Source of the DNA: an uncultured Crocinitomix sp.
GTDB taxonomy: Bacteria > Bacteroidota > Bacteroidia > Flavobacteriales_D > Crocinitomicaceae
Length of the DNA stretch: 64,000 nucleotides
Direction: 5' to 3'
NCBI GenBank assembly: GCA_937136425.1
Contig: CAKZON010000085.1
Location: 59,005-123,004, forward strand
Positions within the stretch are counted from its first letter, which is position 1. Each line of letters begins with the position of its first letter. The notes under the pieces are model-generated. The model did not search any database. It had not been told where the DNA came from and saw nothing but the letters and a program-made list of their open reading frames with translations. Shown here in pieces: positions 46,325 through 56,491 of this stretch. The translations under genes were made by a program, and so were the position numbers.

Positions 46325-49204
46325 ATGAAATTTCAAGACAGACACGTTGGTCCTGACGCTTCCGAAAAAAAGGAAATGTTAGCGGCTGTAGGAGTAAATT
46401 CAATTAATGAATTAATTGACAAAACGGTTCCTAGTCAAATTAGACTAGCCAACCCTTTAAACCTAAAGCCGGCCATGTCCGAAAGTGAATATTTAGCACA
46501 CATGAAAGATATGGGTGCCAAAAATAATTTATTTACCAATTTTATAGGGCAAGGATATTATGGAACTACGGTTCCTAGCGTTAACTTGAGAAACATATTT
46601 GAAAATCCAGGTTGGTATACTGCTTATACTCCTTACCAAGCAGAAATTGCGCAAGGAAGACTTGAAGCATTGTTAAACTTCCAAACCATGGTTGCAGATT
46701 TAACCAAAATGGATTTGGCAAACGCTTCGTTATTAGATGAAGGAACTGCAGCTGCAGAAGCAATGATCATGTTCTTCAACCTAAGAAGCAGAGATCAGAA
46801 AAAAGCAGGAGTGAATAAATTTTTCCTTTCCAATACTAGCTATGCGCAAACAATTGATGTTGTAATTGGCCGTGCAGAAGGAATGGGAATAGAAATAGTT
46901 TTAGAGAGCCCAGAGAATTTCACACCAAGTAATGAGTATTTCGGAGCATCAATCCAATACCCAGACACTTTCGGTAAAGTAGGCGATTTATCTGACTTTA
47001 TAGATAATGCACATGCACATGACATTAAAGTTGGTGTAGCTGCAGACATTATGGCTTTAGTTGTTTTAACTCCTCCAGGCGAATGTGGTGCTGATGCTGT
47101 TTATGGAAACACACAACGTTTTGGCGTTCCTATGGGAATGGGTGGACCACACGCTGCATACTTTGCTACTCGTGAAGATTTTAAAAGACATATTCCAGGA
47201 CGAATTATTGGAATTTCAGTTGATGCGGATGGCAACCAAGCTTTAAGAATGGCTTTGCAAACCAGAGAGCAACACATTAAAAGAGATAAAGCAACTTCAA
47301 ATATTTGCACGGCACAAGCATTATTAGCAATTATGGCTAGTATGTATGCTGTTTATCATGGACCAAAATATTTAAAAAACATTGCAGTTGAAATGCACCT
47401 AAAGGCTGTCCATGCCGAGCGTAAATTAACAGAACTAGGGTATACCTCATTAAACGGAAGTTATTTTGACACATTGCACATTGCAATGCCAAGCGGAATT
47501 TCTACTACCGATTTAAGAACAGTTGCAGAAGCAGCCTCAATCAATTTACGTTATGTAAATGAAAATGAAGTAACAATTTCTATTGATGAATCAATTACTG
47601 AAGGACATCTAGAAGCATTAATAAATGTATTTGCAACTGCAAACAACAAAGATGCTGTTGAGGTAGGTTCAAATTGGAAGTCAGAAAAATGCCCATTAGC
47701 AGCCGGATTACACCGTTCTGATAAAATTTTAGATTTCCCTGTATTCCAATCACATCATTCTGAAACAAAAATGATGCGTTATATCAAAAATCTAGAGAAT
47801 AAAGACATTTCATTGGTACATTCAATGATTGCTTTAGGATCTTGTACTATGAAGTTGAACGCGGCGTCAGAATTGATACCATTATCATGGCCTGAATTTG
47901 CTAATATACACCCACACACACCAACTGAACAGGTGCAAGGATATGAAGGTATTTTGGCTGAACTTGCATCAGATTTATGTGAAATCACTGGATTTGCAGG
48001 AATGTCAATGCAACCAAACTCTGGCGCTCAAGGTGAGTATGCTGGACTAATGGTAATTAGAGCATATCACGAATCTAACGGAGATCATCAACGTAATATT
48101 TGTTTAATTCCTTCATCAGCACATGGAACTAATCCTGCATCTGCTGTTATGGCGGGTATGAAAGTAGTTGTAACTAAATGTGATGAAAATGGAAACATTG
48201 ACGTAGCAGATTTACGCGAAAAAGCAGAATTACATAAAGATAATTTGTCTGCCTTAATGGTAACTTACCCTTCTACACATGGTGTATATGAAGAATCGAT
48301 TATAGAAATTACTTCCATTATTCATGATAACGGTGGACAAGTTTATATGGACGGTGCCAATATGAATGCCCAAGTAGGTTTAACTAATCCTGGAAATATT
48401 GGTGCAGATGTATGTCACTTAAATTTACATAAAACATTTGCTATCCCTCACGGTGGAGGCGGACCAGGAATGGGGCCAATTGGTGTTGCAAAACACTTAG
48501 TACCATTCTTGCCAGGAAACCCTAACGCAAACCCTGCTGATGCTGATAAAGAAATTAGATCAATTTCAGCGGCAAAATATGGAAGTGCATTAGTTTCATT
48601 AATCTCCTACGGATACATTAAAATGTTAGGGGCTGACGGGTTGAAAGATTCAACTGAAACTGCTATTTTAAATGCTAATTATTTACGCGTTAAGCTTGCT
48701 CCGCATTACCCAATTTTATACACTGGTGCAAACGGAACTATTGCACACGAAATGATTGCTGATTGTCGTGATTTTAAAAAGCATACTGGTGTTGAAGCTG
48801 GTGACATTGCAAAACGATTAATTGATTATGGTTTCCACGCACCGACGGTTTCTTTCCCAGTTGCAAACACATTAATGATTGAACCTACTGAAAGTGAAGA
48901 TAAAGCAGAGTTAGATCGATTTATCGAAGCTATGATTTCAATTCGTAAAGAAATTGAGAACATTGCAACACTAGATTTAGATCATAAAAACAACTTATTA
49001 CACAATGCTCCACATACGGCTGCATGTTTAATAGCTGATAATTGGGAATTCCCATATTCTAGAAAAGAAGCGGCTTACCCTGCTACTTATTTAGAGTCTT
49101 CAAAGTATTTTTCACCAGTAAGAAGAGTGGACAATGCCTATGGTGACCGTAATTTAGTTTGTAGTTGTTTACCTATTGAAGCCTACTTAGAAGCTACTGT
49201 ATAG
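46325..49204 (+). CDS. gcvP: Glycine dehydrogenase (decarboxylating), P protein
   Basis: 959 aa, the long single-chain P protein. It decarboxylates glycine and passes the aminomethyl group to the H protein of the glycine cleavage system. The N-terminal F-x-x-R-H-V-G-P, Y-Q-A-E-I-A-Q-G-R-L-E-A-L-L-N-F-Q and the PLP lysine K703 in L-N-L-H-K-T-F-A-I-P-H-G-G-G-G-P-G are all present, and the C-terminal half carries N-S-G-A-Q-G-E-Y. Single transcription unit; gcvT and gcvH are not in the window. Confidence 0.97.
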   Translation: MKFQDRHVGPDASEKKEMLAAVGVNSINELIDKTVPSQIRLANPLNLKPAMSESEYLAHMKDMGAKNNLFTNFIGQGYYGTTVPSVNLRNIFENPGWYTAYTPYQAEIAQGRLEALLNFQTMVADLTKMDLANASLLDEGTAAAEAMIMFFNLRSRDQKKAGVNKFFLSNTSYAQTIDVVIGRAEGMGIEIVLESPENFTPSNEYFGASIQYPDTFGKVGDLSDFIDNAHAHDIKVGVAADIMALVVLTPPGECGADAVYGNTQRFGVPMGMGGPHAAYFATREDFKRHIPGRIIGISVDADGNQALRMALQTREQHIKRDKATSNICTAQALLAIMASMYAVYHGPKYLKNIAVEMHLKAVHAERKLTELGYTSLNGSYFDTLHIAMPSGISTTDLRTVAEAASINLRYVNENEVTISIDESITEGHLEALINVFATANNKDAVEVGSNWKSEKCPLAAGLHRSDKILDFPVFQSHHSETKMMRYIKNLENKDISLVHSMIALGSCTMKLNAASELIPLSWPEFANIHPHTPTEQVQGYEGILAELASDLCEITGFAGMSMQPNSGAQGEYAGLMVIRAYHESNGDHQRNICLIPSSAHGTNPASAVMAGMKVVVTKCDENGNIDVADLREKAELHKDNLSALMVTYPSTHGVYEESIIEITSIIHDNGGQVYMDGANMNAQVGLTNPGNIGADVCHLNLHKTFAIPHGGGGPGMGPIGVAKHLVPFLPGNPNANPADADKEIRSISAAKYGSALVSLISYGYIKMLGADGLKDSTETAILNANYLRVKLAPHYPILYTGANGTIAHEMIADCRDFKKHTGVEAGDIAKRLIDYGFHAPTVSFPVANTLMIEPTESEDKAELDRFIEAMISIRKEIENIATLDLDHKNNLLHNAPHTAACLIADNWEFPYSRKEAAYPATYLESSKYFSPVRRVDNAYGDRNLVCSCLPIEAYLEATV

Positions 49205-49280
49205 TTTCCAATCTTCAATTTACCGTTTAATCAAGATAGTTAGCAGTTAAAGAGTTGCCTTAAATTGTGCTGCCATTTAT

Positions 49281-49312
49281 TTTGCTCTACTGAACCAATT
49301 TTTATACCTTTA
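49281..49312 (+). promoter_or_regulatory. Promoter of the 49334 cargo gene
   Basis: TTTG at 49281-49284, a 20-nt spacer, then TACCTTTA at 49305-49312. The -33 and spacing are ideal; the -7 box ends in A instead of G, the same variant seen before the genes at 9358 and 22388. Confidence 0.55.
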
Positions 49313-49333
49313 AGCGAATTTTAAATAATCTTC

Positions 49334-51169
49334 ATGGAAAAATTATACACTTTGGCGGGTGCACTCCTTTTGGCGGGGAGCTCATTTGCGCAGGCTCCAT
49401 TTATGAGTCACGACTACAGTTACGCCCCAAATGACAAGCATGCACCCAACGCAATAACAACTATTGACGGTAGAACAATAAACCTTGATGCAGATCGAGA
49501 AATTTATTATTCTGAAGACTTTGACGCTGGTTTTGGCGGATGGGAAGATGCAATTACAACAGGTCCAGTAGGATTTAAATTAACAGATACAGGTCACGAA
49601 AATGATCCTGAAAATACTTTCCAAATTCCAGTATTGGCTACTTCTACTCCAACTCAATGGGTAGTATTAGATTCTGATGGTGATGGAATCAGTTATGAGA
49701 CTGCAGAAGAAGCTACATTAACTTCTCCAATGATTGATCTAACTGATGCAACAGGCGACTTTGTTGCCTTAACGTTTGAGCAATTTTTTGCTGAATGGCA
49801 ACCGGCTGAAACTTCAGATCATTGCTATGTTGGTATTTCAACTGATGATGGTGATACTTGGACTGAGGTAGAGATTAATGAAGGTGTTGGGCGTGAAGCA
49901 CGTGCAAATCCTGAATTAATTTCATGGGATATCACTGATATCATTGCTGGTTCTGAGTCAACTGTATGGGTTCGTTTCCGTTGGGAAGGTGCTTGGAACT
50001 ACGGATGGCAAATTGACAACGTACAAATTGAAGACATCAATGAGTCAGATATACAAATGGTTTCATCTTACAGATTAAATGACGGAGGAGTTGTATTCTC
50101 TCAGTTACCTGAAAACCACGCAAGAGAATTTGTTGTTGGTGCTATCATTAAAAATGTAGGTCATATCGAGCAAACAAATATTCGTTTTGAATATGCTATT
50201 GTTGGACCTGATGGAAGTATCGTTTCTACAGGAACATCTGATGATGCTATCGCATCTTTAATGAATGGTCAGCAAGATACACTGTTTCACGCTACAGGAT
50301 ATACTGCAGATGAAATTGGTAACTACACGGTTTCTTGGTCAGCAATGGCTGATGACGCTGATGATGATGCATCTGACAACTCAATGGAGGATGATCATTT
50401 TTGGTTAACTGAATATACAATGGCTTTAGATTATGACGGAGGACCAGTAGTTGGAACGACTAACTGGCCATTAAAAACTGGTGAAGGTTATTTCGGAAAC
50501 TTAATGACTTTTACAACTGAAGATGTTGTAACTGCAATGGAAATTAAATTAGCAGACCATTCTGAAAACGAAGGTGAAATTATTTTAGGAGCTGTATGGG
50601 AATTCCCAGAAGGTGGTTCTGAGTGGGGATTAGTTTATCAAACTGATGACTATTCAATTCAACCTGGTGACATAGGAAACTTTGTGACTATGGATATGGA
50701 AGAGTTCAACGTTACTTCAACTTCAACTTACGCTTTCTGTTCTTACCAATACTCAGACGGACCAATGCCAATTTTCGAAAGACAAGGTGATATTGGATTC
50801 AATAACGTACAAGGATTTGATGATGAGTTTGCAGCACGTGGTTTCTTTGATCGTTTAGCGCCAATTGTACGCGTTAGATTAAACGAAGGTGAAGTAAGTA
50901 TTAATGAAGATACAAATGCTGAATTCTTTGCATTTTATCCAAATCCTGCATCAGATCTATTAAATGTAAGTTTATCTTTAAACAACTCTGAAAACACGGT
51001 AATTAACGTGGTAGATATTTCTGGTAAAATCGTTAAAACTATCCAATTAGGAGCAGTAAACGGAGCAGCACAGCAAACTATTTCATTAGATAATATGACA
51101 GCTGGTGTTTACTTTATTGAATTAGTAAATTCAAACGGAAAACAAGTAAAAAAATTCGTTAAGAAATAA
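49334..51169 (+). CDS. Secreted protein with T9SS type A sorting domain
   Basis: 611 aa with a signal peptide (1-19, ending S-F-A-Q). Residues 50-235 form a beta-sandwich of the MAM/jelly-roll type often seen in T9SS cargo (Y-S-E-D-F-D ... G-G-W and W-Q-I-D-N-V-Q-I). A CARDB-like domain is likely at 240-350 and another beta domain at 360-510. The end is a type A T9SS domain (F-Y-P-N-P-A-S-D-L-L-N-V, G-V-Y-F-I-E, K-K-F-V-K-K). Ligand or enzyme activity is not evident. Confidence 0.87.
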   Translation: MEKLYTLAGALLLAGSSFAQAPFMSHDYSYAPNDKHAPNAITTIDGRTINLDADREIYYSEDFDAGFGGWEDAITTGPVGFKLTDTGHENDPENTFQIPVLATSTPTQWVVLDSDGDGISYETAEEATLTSPMIDLTDATGDFVALTFEQFFAEWQPAETSDHCYVGISTDDGDTWTEVEINEGVGREARANPELISWDITDIIAGSESTVWVRFRWEGAWNYGWQIDNVQIEDINESDIQMVSSYRLNDGGVVFSQLPENHAREFVVGAIIKNVGHIEQTNIRFEYAIVGPDGSIVSTGTSDDAIASLMNGQQDTLFHATGYTADEIGNYTVSWSAMADDADDDASDNSMEDDHFWLTEYTMALDYDGGPVVGTTNWPLKTGEGYFGNLMTFTTEDVVTAMEIKLADHSENEGEIILGAVWEFPEGGSEWGLVYQTDDYSIQPGDIGNFVTMDMEEFNVTSTSTYAFCSYQYSDGPMPIFERQGDIGFNNVQGFDDEFAARGFFDRLAPIVRVRLNEGEVSINEDTNAEFFAFYPNPASDLLNVSLSLNNSENTVINVVDISGKIVKTIQLGAVNGAAQQTISLDNMTAGVYFIELVNSNGKQVKKFVKK

Positions 51170-51184
51170 GAATTTATATTGTAT

Positions 51185-51226
51185 TAAAAAAGGCGTCTAG
51201 GTTAAGAACCTAGGCGCCTTTTTTTT
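51185..51226 (+). terminator. Strong rho-independent terminator
   Basis: AAGGCG and CTAGGTT on the left arm pair with AACCTAG and CGCCTT on the right (one mismatch between), with flanking A and T runs and a 3-nt loop. It lies 16 bp after the 49334 gene. Confidence 0.93.
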
Positions 51227-51501
51227 GTGGAAGAATTTAGTCGTTTGAACTGTTTGGTCGTTAAATGGTAATTGTTAGACTTAAATTTGTTAAAACACTT
51301 ATAATTCTTCCGTATCAATTGTCATCCAAAAATGCTCAATCGTTATCAAACATTTTGAATTGAGATCGAGCTCCTCCCGCTTTGAGATTCTACCCCATCT
51401 TTTTGCTTATATCACCTTTATATGTCAGAATAAAAAAAAGGTAACCTTTATTTCAAAAAAAATATTTTTTTTATGTAGGTTGCAGTCGATAAACTCAAGA
51501 T
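51227..51501. other. Intergenic region before the M28 peptidase gene
   Basis: About 275 bp, AT-rich. A 62-codon frame crosses 51360-51548 but overlaps the M28 start and has no protein-like features. Nothing else seen. Confidence 0.4.
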
Positions 51502-52464
51502 ATGGAAAAAGTATTATTACAACATTTAGAATATCTAACTGGCATTAGACCATTTAGAAACTGGAGAAACTTAGACTCTTTAAAAGTAGCGTCTGAGTAT
51601 ATTGAAAACGAATTCAAAAAATATGGATTAACCATTCAACATCAAAAATGGAACTATGGTAAGTTTGAATATACAAACGTAATTGCATCCTATCAACCAG
51701 AATTAAAAAAACGCCTTGTTGTTGGCGCTCATTATGACGTTTTTGATGATCAACCAGGAGCTGATGACAACACCAGTGGTGTTGCAGGGTTATTATATTT
51801 AGCACAATCCATTGCAGAAAACCAGCCTAACTTACCATATGGTATCGATTTTATTGCATATTGCCTAGAAGAGCCACCACATTTTAGCACAAAAAATATG
51901 GGCAGCTATGTTCATGCAGAATCTCTCTGTAAATCGAACACAGAGATAGTAGGCATGATCTGTTTAGACATGATTGGATACTTTAGTGATGAACCTAATT
52001 CGCAACACTACCCTGCTCAATCGTTGGCAGAGCGTTTTCCAACAGTAGGAAACTATATAGCGGTAATTGGTTTAGAAAAACACGCCGCGTTTTCAAATGA
52101 AGTTCATCAAAGAATGACCAAAGCTGGCGGCATTGATGTACAAAAAATAAACTTTCCAACAAATGATGGAATCGCTGGTTTATCTGACCACCGTAATTAT
52201 TGGTACTTCGGTTATGATGCAGTTATGATTAACAATACAGCCAAATTCAGGAATCCAAATTATCACCAAATTACAGATACTGTTGACACATTAGATTTAA
52301 AGAGAATGGCTGCAGTAGTAAATGCTGTTTTAGAAACAATTTCTTCTCCGTTAGATTTTAGCTCTAAGGGAGTTTCTCCAAAAGTAGATCTTCCAACGCC
52401 GAAAGAAGCAGAATTAAATTTTTTCAAAAAATTAATTGCCTTTTTTAAACGATTATTTAAATAA
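51502..52464 (+). CDS. M28 family zinc peptidase
   Basis: 320 aa. Metal ligands of the family are visible: H77 and the following D79 in G-A-H-Y-D-V, bridging Asp88 in G-A-D-D-N-T-S-G, the E-E-P-P pair near 122, and later D-M-I-G-Y and the final His in the S-D-H-R-N-Y block. It should be an aminopeptidase or related amide hydrolase. No signal peptide is obvious at the first ATG, so it may act in the cytoplasm, unusual for M28 enzymes, many of which are exported. The C-terminus ends in a basic F-F-K-R-L-F-K. Confidence 0.88.
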   Translation: MEKVLLQHLEYLTGIRPFRNWRNLDSLKVASEYIENEFKKYGLTIQHQKWNYGKFEYTNVIASYQPELKKRLVVGAHYDVFDDQPGADDNTSGVAGLLYLAQSIAENQPNLPYGIDFIAYCLEEPPHFSTKNMGSYVHAESLCKSNTEIVGMICLDMIGYFSDEPNSQHYPAQSLAERFPTVGNYIAVIGLEKHAAFSNEVHQRMTKAGGIDVQKINFPTNDGIAGLSDHRNYWYFGYDAVMINNTAKFRNPNYHQITDTVDTLDLKRMAAVVNAVLETISSPLDFSSKGVSPKVDLPTPKEAELNFFKKLIAFFKRLFK

Positions 52465-52932
52465 TTAGTCGTTTTTATGTTGTTTGGCGGACTTTTCCTC
52501 CGCTTTCTTTAATTGTTTTTTATTCTCCTTTTGGGGTAGGTGATTTTGGAGAAGATTCGCTTATCGTAGCTCTTCCTAATCTAAAATTTATGAGTAACGT
52601 ATAATTAATTAACCTTTACTACCTCTTTATTTTGCTTTTCTGGAATCAATTTAGGTAACAGAATGCGATTAAATTACCGTTCACATAAAACCACTATTGC
52701 AAAGATTATTGTTTACCCAAACCTTAAGGTTTCCATTAAAATATATTCACGACAGTTTAAATTGCATTTAAACCGTTAATAAGATTATTTTTTTTTCATT
52801 TTTTCTAAAAATTCCAAGTTTAACTAAAACATTAAAATCAAGTAAAGCTACCGTTAAATACATGAGTTATTTCGTTAATTAATAAACGTTTTGGTTTGTA
52901 TAATTTTGTTTTTTTAACGAAAATTTAATATC
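52465..52932. other. Long AT-rich intergenic region
   Basis: 468 bp. A small hairpin (GCGGA 52487-52491 with TCCGC 52499-52503, followed by T-rich sequence) may weakly terminate the M28 transcript. A perfect -7 box TAATTTTG at 52901-52908 precedes the next gene. No gene recognised. Confidence 0.5.
52901..52908 (+). promoter_or_regulatory. -7 box of the 52933 cargo gene
   Basis: TAATTTTG is an exact TAnnTTTG, 24 nt before ATG 52933. The -33 region has no clear TTTG at the proper distance. Confidence 0.45.
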
Positions 52933-55422
52933 ATGAAAAAAAAATTACTTAGCCTTATTCTAGGTTTTGGAGCCCTCAGTTCATTTGGTCAAACAGTGTA
53001 CAATGAAGATTTCAACGCTACTGATGGAGGATGGATTGTAGAAACTGGAACCGACTGGCAGTGGGGAATACCTGAAGGTGACAACATTAATAATGAAGGT
53101 GATGATTGTAGAGAAAATGCATGGGTTACTGATCTAACTGGTGACTATAACTCTAGTGCAGATGCGCGATTATTGTCTCCGATAATTGACTGTAGTGCTT
53201 TAGTAGAAGATCCATTTTTAACTTTTGATCTTTACTACATAACTGAAACCTGCTGTGATGAAGGTTGGATTGAGTTTTCATTGGATGCCGGAGCAACTTG
53301 GACTAAATTGTTAGAAACAGGAGATGCTACTGGATGGTATAATGATACTTTTAATAATTGGTGGGATGGAACAAATGACGGATGGTCTTCTGTGCGAAAT
53401 ACAATTCCTGGTGCAGCTGGTGTAGCAGAAGTACAGTTACGTTTCCACTTAAGTACAGACGGAAGTGTTCAGCGTGAAGGTTTTGCTTTTGACAATATGT
53501 TCATTGGAACAGAAATTGAAAGTTTAACAATGAATGGTGTTACAAATATCGTAACAGGTGAGGTTTTTGAAGACCCTGAAAGTATTCAAATATCTTTAAT
53601 AAGTGCAGGTTTAGGAATTGTACCATCTGTTGAAGTATGTTATACAATCAATGGAGGAGCGCCAGTTTGTGAAACAATTGCAGCTATAGGACCCGGCCTT
53701 AACGAATATACATTTACTGCAACTGAAGATTTTTCTGCTGAAGGAACTTACGAAATTGTAACATATCTTGCAGCTTTAGATGGTGATATTAACAATTGTG
53801 ACGATACATCTTCAGTAGTTGCAGTTTTATTCAACCCAATTTCTGAATTCCCTTTTATAGAGTCTTTCGAAGCAACTACATCTTTTAGTACTGAAGGTGA
53901 TTGGGAAATCGGGCAACCAACAATTGGAAATGAGTTTTACAATATCTTAGCTTGCTCTCCTGATTCTACCGTTTTAGGAACAGTTATCAACGGAGATTAT
54001 GGAAACGGAGCAATGGATTATGCATATACTCCAATTTTTGATTTTTCAGGATTGGTTGATAATCCTTATGTTTTGTTTGATATTTACAGAGAATCTGAAA
54101 GTTGTTGTGATGAGGCATGGTTCGAATATACAATTGATGCAGGAGAAACCTGGTTTAAAGTAGGATCTGAAGGAACTGGCTTAAACTGGTATAATGATGC
54201 ATTCAACCAATGGTGGGATGGAGATTCTGATGGATGGAAATATGCATACCATGAATTAACGGACCTAGCAGGTGAATCTGCAGTTCAATTTAGATTTGTA
54301 TTTAGTTCAGACGGAAGTGTAACAGATCCTGGTATTGCAATTGATAATTTTGTAATTCAAGAAACAGAGCCTTTTATTGTACAAGGTGTTGCTACAGCTG
54401 TTGAAATTTCGTCAAACTTTGCTTTATGCGGTTTTTCTGATGAAGAGTTCGTTACAGTAACATACGAAAACATTGGCGCAGATAGCTTAATTGGATTTAC
54501 AATTTGTTATGATGGTGGAGCAGGAATGGTTTGTGAAACATTAATGGACACAATCCTACCTGGAGAATCATTTACATACGAATTTTCAACTCCTATTGAT
54601 CTTTCAGGAAGTTTATCACATACAATTAGCGCAACAATTTCAAGTGAAGACGATTTTAGAGCATGTGAATCTTCCAACTCAGACTTCTTATTTGAATCAA
54701 CAGTTAATGCGTTAAATAGTACAGAAGTTGTAACAGATGTTTCTTGTAATGGAGATACTGATGGAGAAATTTTTGTAAACCCGTTAAATGGAACAGCAGG
54801 ATACACCGTTGAATGGGCTACAGGAGAAGAAGGATTTATTTTAGCAGATCTTGCTCCAGGATTCTATGAATATACTATTACAGATGACAATGGATGTGTT
54901 TATACTGATTCAGCAGAGGTTATTGAACCAGCTGCGATTGAATTAACAGCTACAACAACAGACGAAACTGAGCTAGGAAACGGTGAGATTGATTTAACAG
55001 TAGCTGGAGGAACATCTCCTTATTTCTTTGATTGGGATAATGACGGGAGTGGTGATTTTGATGCTGAAGATTTAACAAACCTTGACGCTGGAGATTATAC
55101 AGTTATTGTAACAGATGCAAATGGTTGTACAGAAACAATTATAGTTTCAGTATCAAGCGTAGTTGGTCTTGATGATTTAGAAGCAAATAATGGTGTTAAT
55201 GTATTCCCTAATCCGTCAAACGGAGCATTCCAAATAGCAGTTGATAATGTTGAAAACAACAATCAATTAGCAATTTATAACGTGCTTGGTGAAGTAGTAT
55301 ACACAACTTCTATAGTAAATAAAGTGACAACTATATCTCAAGGTTTGCTATCTACAGGTACTTATATACTTGAATTAAAAAGTGAAAACGAAAGAACATT
55401 AGTTAAACTAGTGATCCAGTAG
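52933..55422 (+). CDS. Secreted protein with duplicated MAM-like domains and T9SS type A sorting domain
   Basis: 829 aa with a signal peptide (1-19, ending S-F-G-Q). Two homologous beta-sandwich domains occur at about 22-195 and 312-475, each with E-x-C-C-D-E-x-W, W-Y-N-D-x-F-N-x-W-W-D-G and R-F-x-x-S-x-D-G-S-V. Each is followed by a CARDB-like segment. Two SprB-like repeats (Y-T-V-E-W-A-T-G and Y-F-F-D-W-D-N-D) lead to a type A T9SS tail (V-F-P-N-P-S-N-G-A-F, then L-V-K-L-V-I-Q). Predicted adhesive or binding surface protein. Confidence 0.87.
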   Translation: MKKKLLSLILGFGALSSFGQTVYNEDFNATDGGWIVETGTDWQWGIPEGDNINNEGDDCRENAWVTDLTGDYNSSADARLLSPIIDCSALVEDPFLTFDLYYITETCCDEGWIEFSLDAGATWTKLLETGDATGWYNDTFNNWWDGTNDGWSSVRNTIPGAAGVAEVQLRFHLSTDGSVQREGFAFDNMFIGTEIESLTMNGVTNIVTGEVFEDPESIQISLISAGLGIVPSVEVCYTINGGAPVCETIAAIGPGLNEYTFTATEDFSAEGTYEIVTYLAALDGDINNCDDTSSVVAVLFNPISEFPFIESFEATTSFSTEGDWEIGQPTIGNEFYNILACSPDSTVLGTVINGDYGNGAMDYAYTPIFDFSGLVDNPYVLFDIYRESESCCDEAWFEYTIDAGETWFKVGSEGTGLNWYNDAFNQWWDGDSDGWKYAYHELTDLAGESAVQFRFVFSSDGSVTDPGIAIDNFVIQETEPFIVQGVATAVEISSNFALCGFSDEEFVTVTYENIGADSLIGFTICYDGGAGMVCETLMDTILPGESFTYEFSTPIDLSGSLSHTISATISSEDDFRACESSNSDFLFESTVNALNSTEVVTDVSCNGDTDGEIFVNPLNGTAGYTVEWATGEEGFILADLAPGFYEYTITDDNGCVYTDSAEVIEPAAIELTATTTDETELGNGEIDLTVAGGTSPYFFDWDNDGSGDFDAEDLTNLDAGDYTVIVTDANGCTETIIVSVSSVVGLDDLEANNGVNVFPNPSNGAFQIAVDNVENNNQLAIYNVLGEVVYTTSIVNKVTTISQGLLSTGTYILELKSENERTLVKLVIQ

Positions 55423-55478
55423 TATTCATTTATTATCCCGTTGGAGTAATTTGACGGTTTAATAATTAAGTTACTTAG

Positions 55479-55512
55479 AAAAGAGGCTGTCTGAAAAGGC
55501 AGTCTCTTTTTG
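55479..55512 (+). terminator. Rho-independent terminator after the 52933 gene
   Basis: An 11-bp stem (AAAAGAGGCTG with CAGTCTCTTTT, one G-T pair), 10-nt loop, closing into a T run. 56 bp after the stop. Confidence 0.85.
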
Positions 55513-55577
55513 TTCTATAATTGCCCAATTGTTTTAAGTCAAATTTTATACCTCACGCTTAAGCCACAAAATATATT

Positions 55578-56384
55578 CTAATCTATGTCTTTCCGTATAA
55601 AAGCATATATCCCAATAATTGCCTTATAAAAATCTTTTTCATTTTTAAACTTAAAGCGTTGCAATTTATCGTGAGATTTTCGTGGATTATCAATAATCAT
55701 ATGCACCTCTTCCCCTACTCTTTCTACCTTTTTAATTATGACATAATGCTGTTGCAAAGGCTTAAATTTACCTCCAGAATTTTTCATTTGATTCCAAGAG
55801 GTCCAAGCCATTAACATGATTGGTTTTTTTAACAATTCCTGAATTTCTTCAACCGTATGTCGATATGTACGTGCAGGAATTTGTTTAATCTTAAAATACG
55901 CCTTTAAAAAGCGTTTGAGTTGATAAGGAAATGTGATTCCTTGCCATTCATTATATTTTGTACCTGGTTTATTATTGTATCCTGTAACAGGGTTATAAAA
56001 AGCTTTTATTGTTGTTTGCAATACATGATTTGCTGCGGATAATCCAGCAGTGGGCTCCATTACCTTCAACTTATTTGGAACTTTAATAGATTTCTCTAAA
56101 AAAGAACGAGACTCATACTTGCCATTTGCGAAAAAATAAGCGCCCATTTTCACCAAACCGACCGGGTCAAGTTCCGCCGCTACCTTTAATGCACAAGCAA
56201 TTCCACATAAAGGATGAACCCCTTGCGTAATACTAGCTGGATTAGCTACTAATAATTTTAAAGATTCTAAAAATTCTGATTTTTCAATTTTAGGAAAAGC
56301 CCAATGTTCTTTAACACATTTCGGATTGAAACGATCAATTAGATGGAGTGCTTTAACCTGTTGTAGATTCATAGTTCTATTCAT
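55578..56384 (-). CDS. Papain-like/C39-like cysteine peptidase candidate
   Basis: 268 aa, no signal peptide. The H-P-L-C-G-I-A-C-A-L motif (Cys60, Cys64) begins a helix, as in papain-fold enzymes. H213 in Q-Q-H-Y-V-I-I and D232-N233 in I-I-D-N-P come in the expected order for a Cys-His-Asp triad. The spacing and the Y-V-I-I strand after the His also fit C39-type or NlpC-like folds. No named family recognised with confidence. It is divergent from a peptidoglycan amidase gene across 107 bp. ATG 56384 or a Met four codons later could start it. Confidence 0.6.
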   Translation of the reverse strand: MNRTMNLQQVKALHLIDRFNPKCVKEHWAFPKIEKSEFLESLKLLVANPASITQGVHPLCGIACALKVAAELDPVGLVKMGAYFFANGKYESRSFLEKSIKVPNKLKVMEPTAGLSAANHVLQTTIKAFYNPVTGYNNKPGTKYNEWQGITFPYQLKRFLKAYFKIKQIPARTYRHTVEEIQELLKKPIMLMAWTSWNQMKNSGGKFKPLQQHYVIIKKVERVGEEVHMIIDNPRKSHDKLQRFKFKNEKDFYKAIIGIYAFIRKDID

Positions 56385-56491
56385 ACTAACCAGTGTAATA
56401 CAAAAACAATGCTAGAAATTTTTAATCAAGGCGTTAAGACCCAATTTTCTATCTAAATTTCGTATATTCAATGCTCATTAACCGAAATATT

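Noticed and set aside
51360..51548. A 62-codon frame upstream of the M28 peptidase
   Set aside because: It overlaps the start of the M28 gene in another frame, has no start context and looks like chance.
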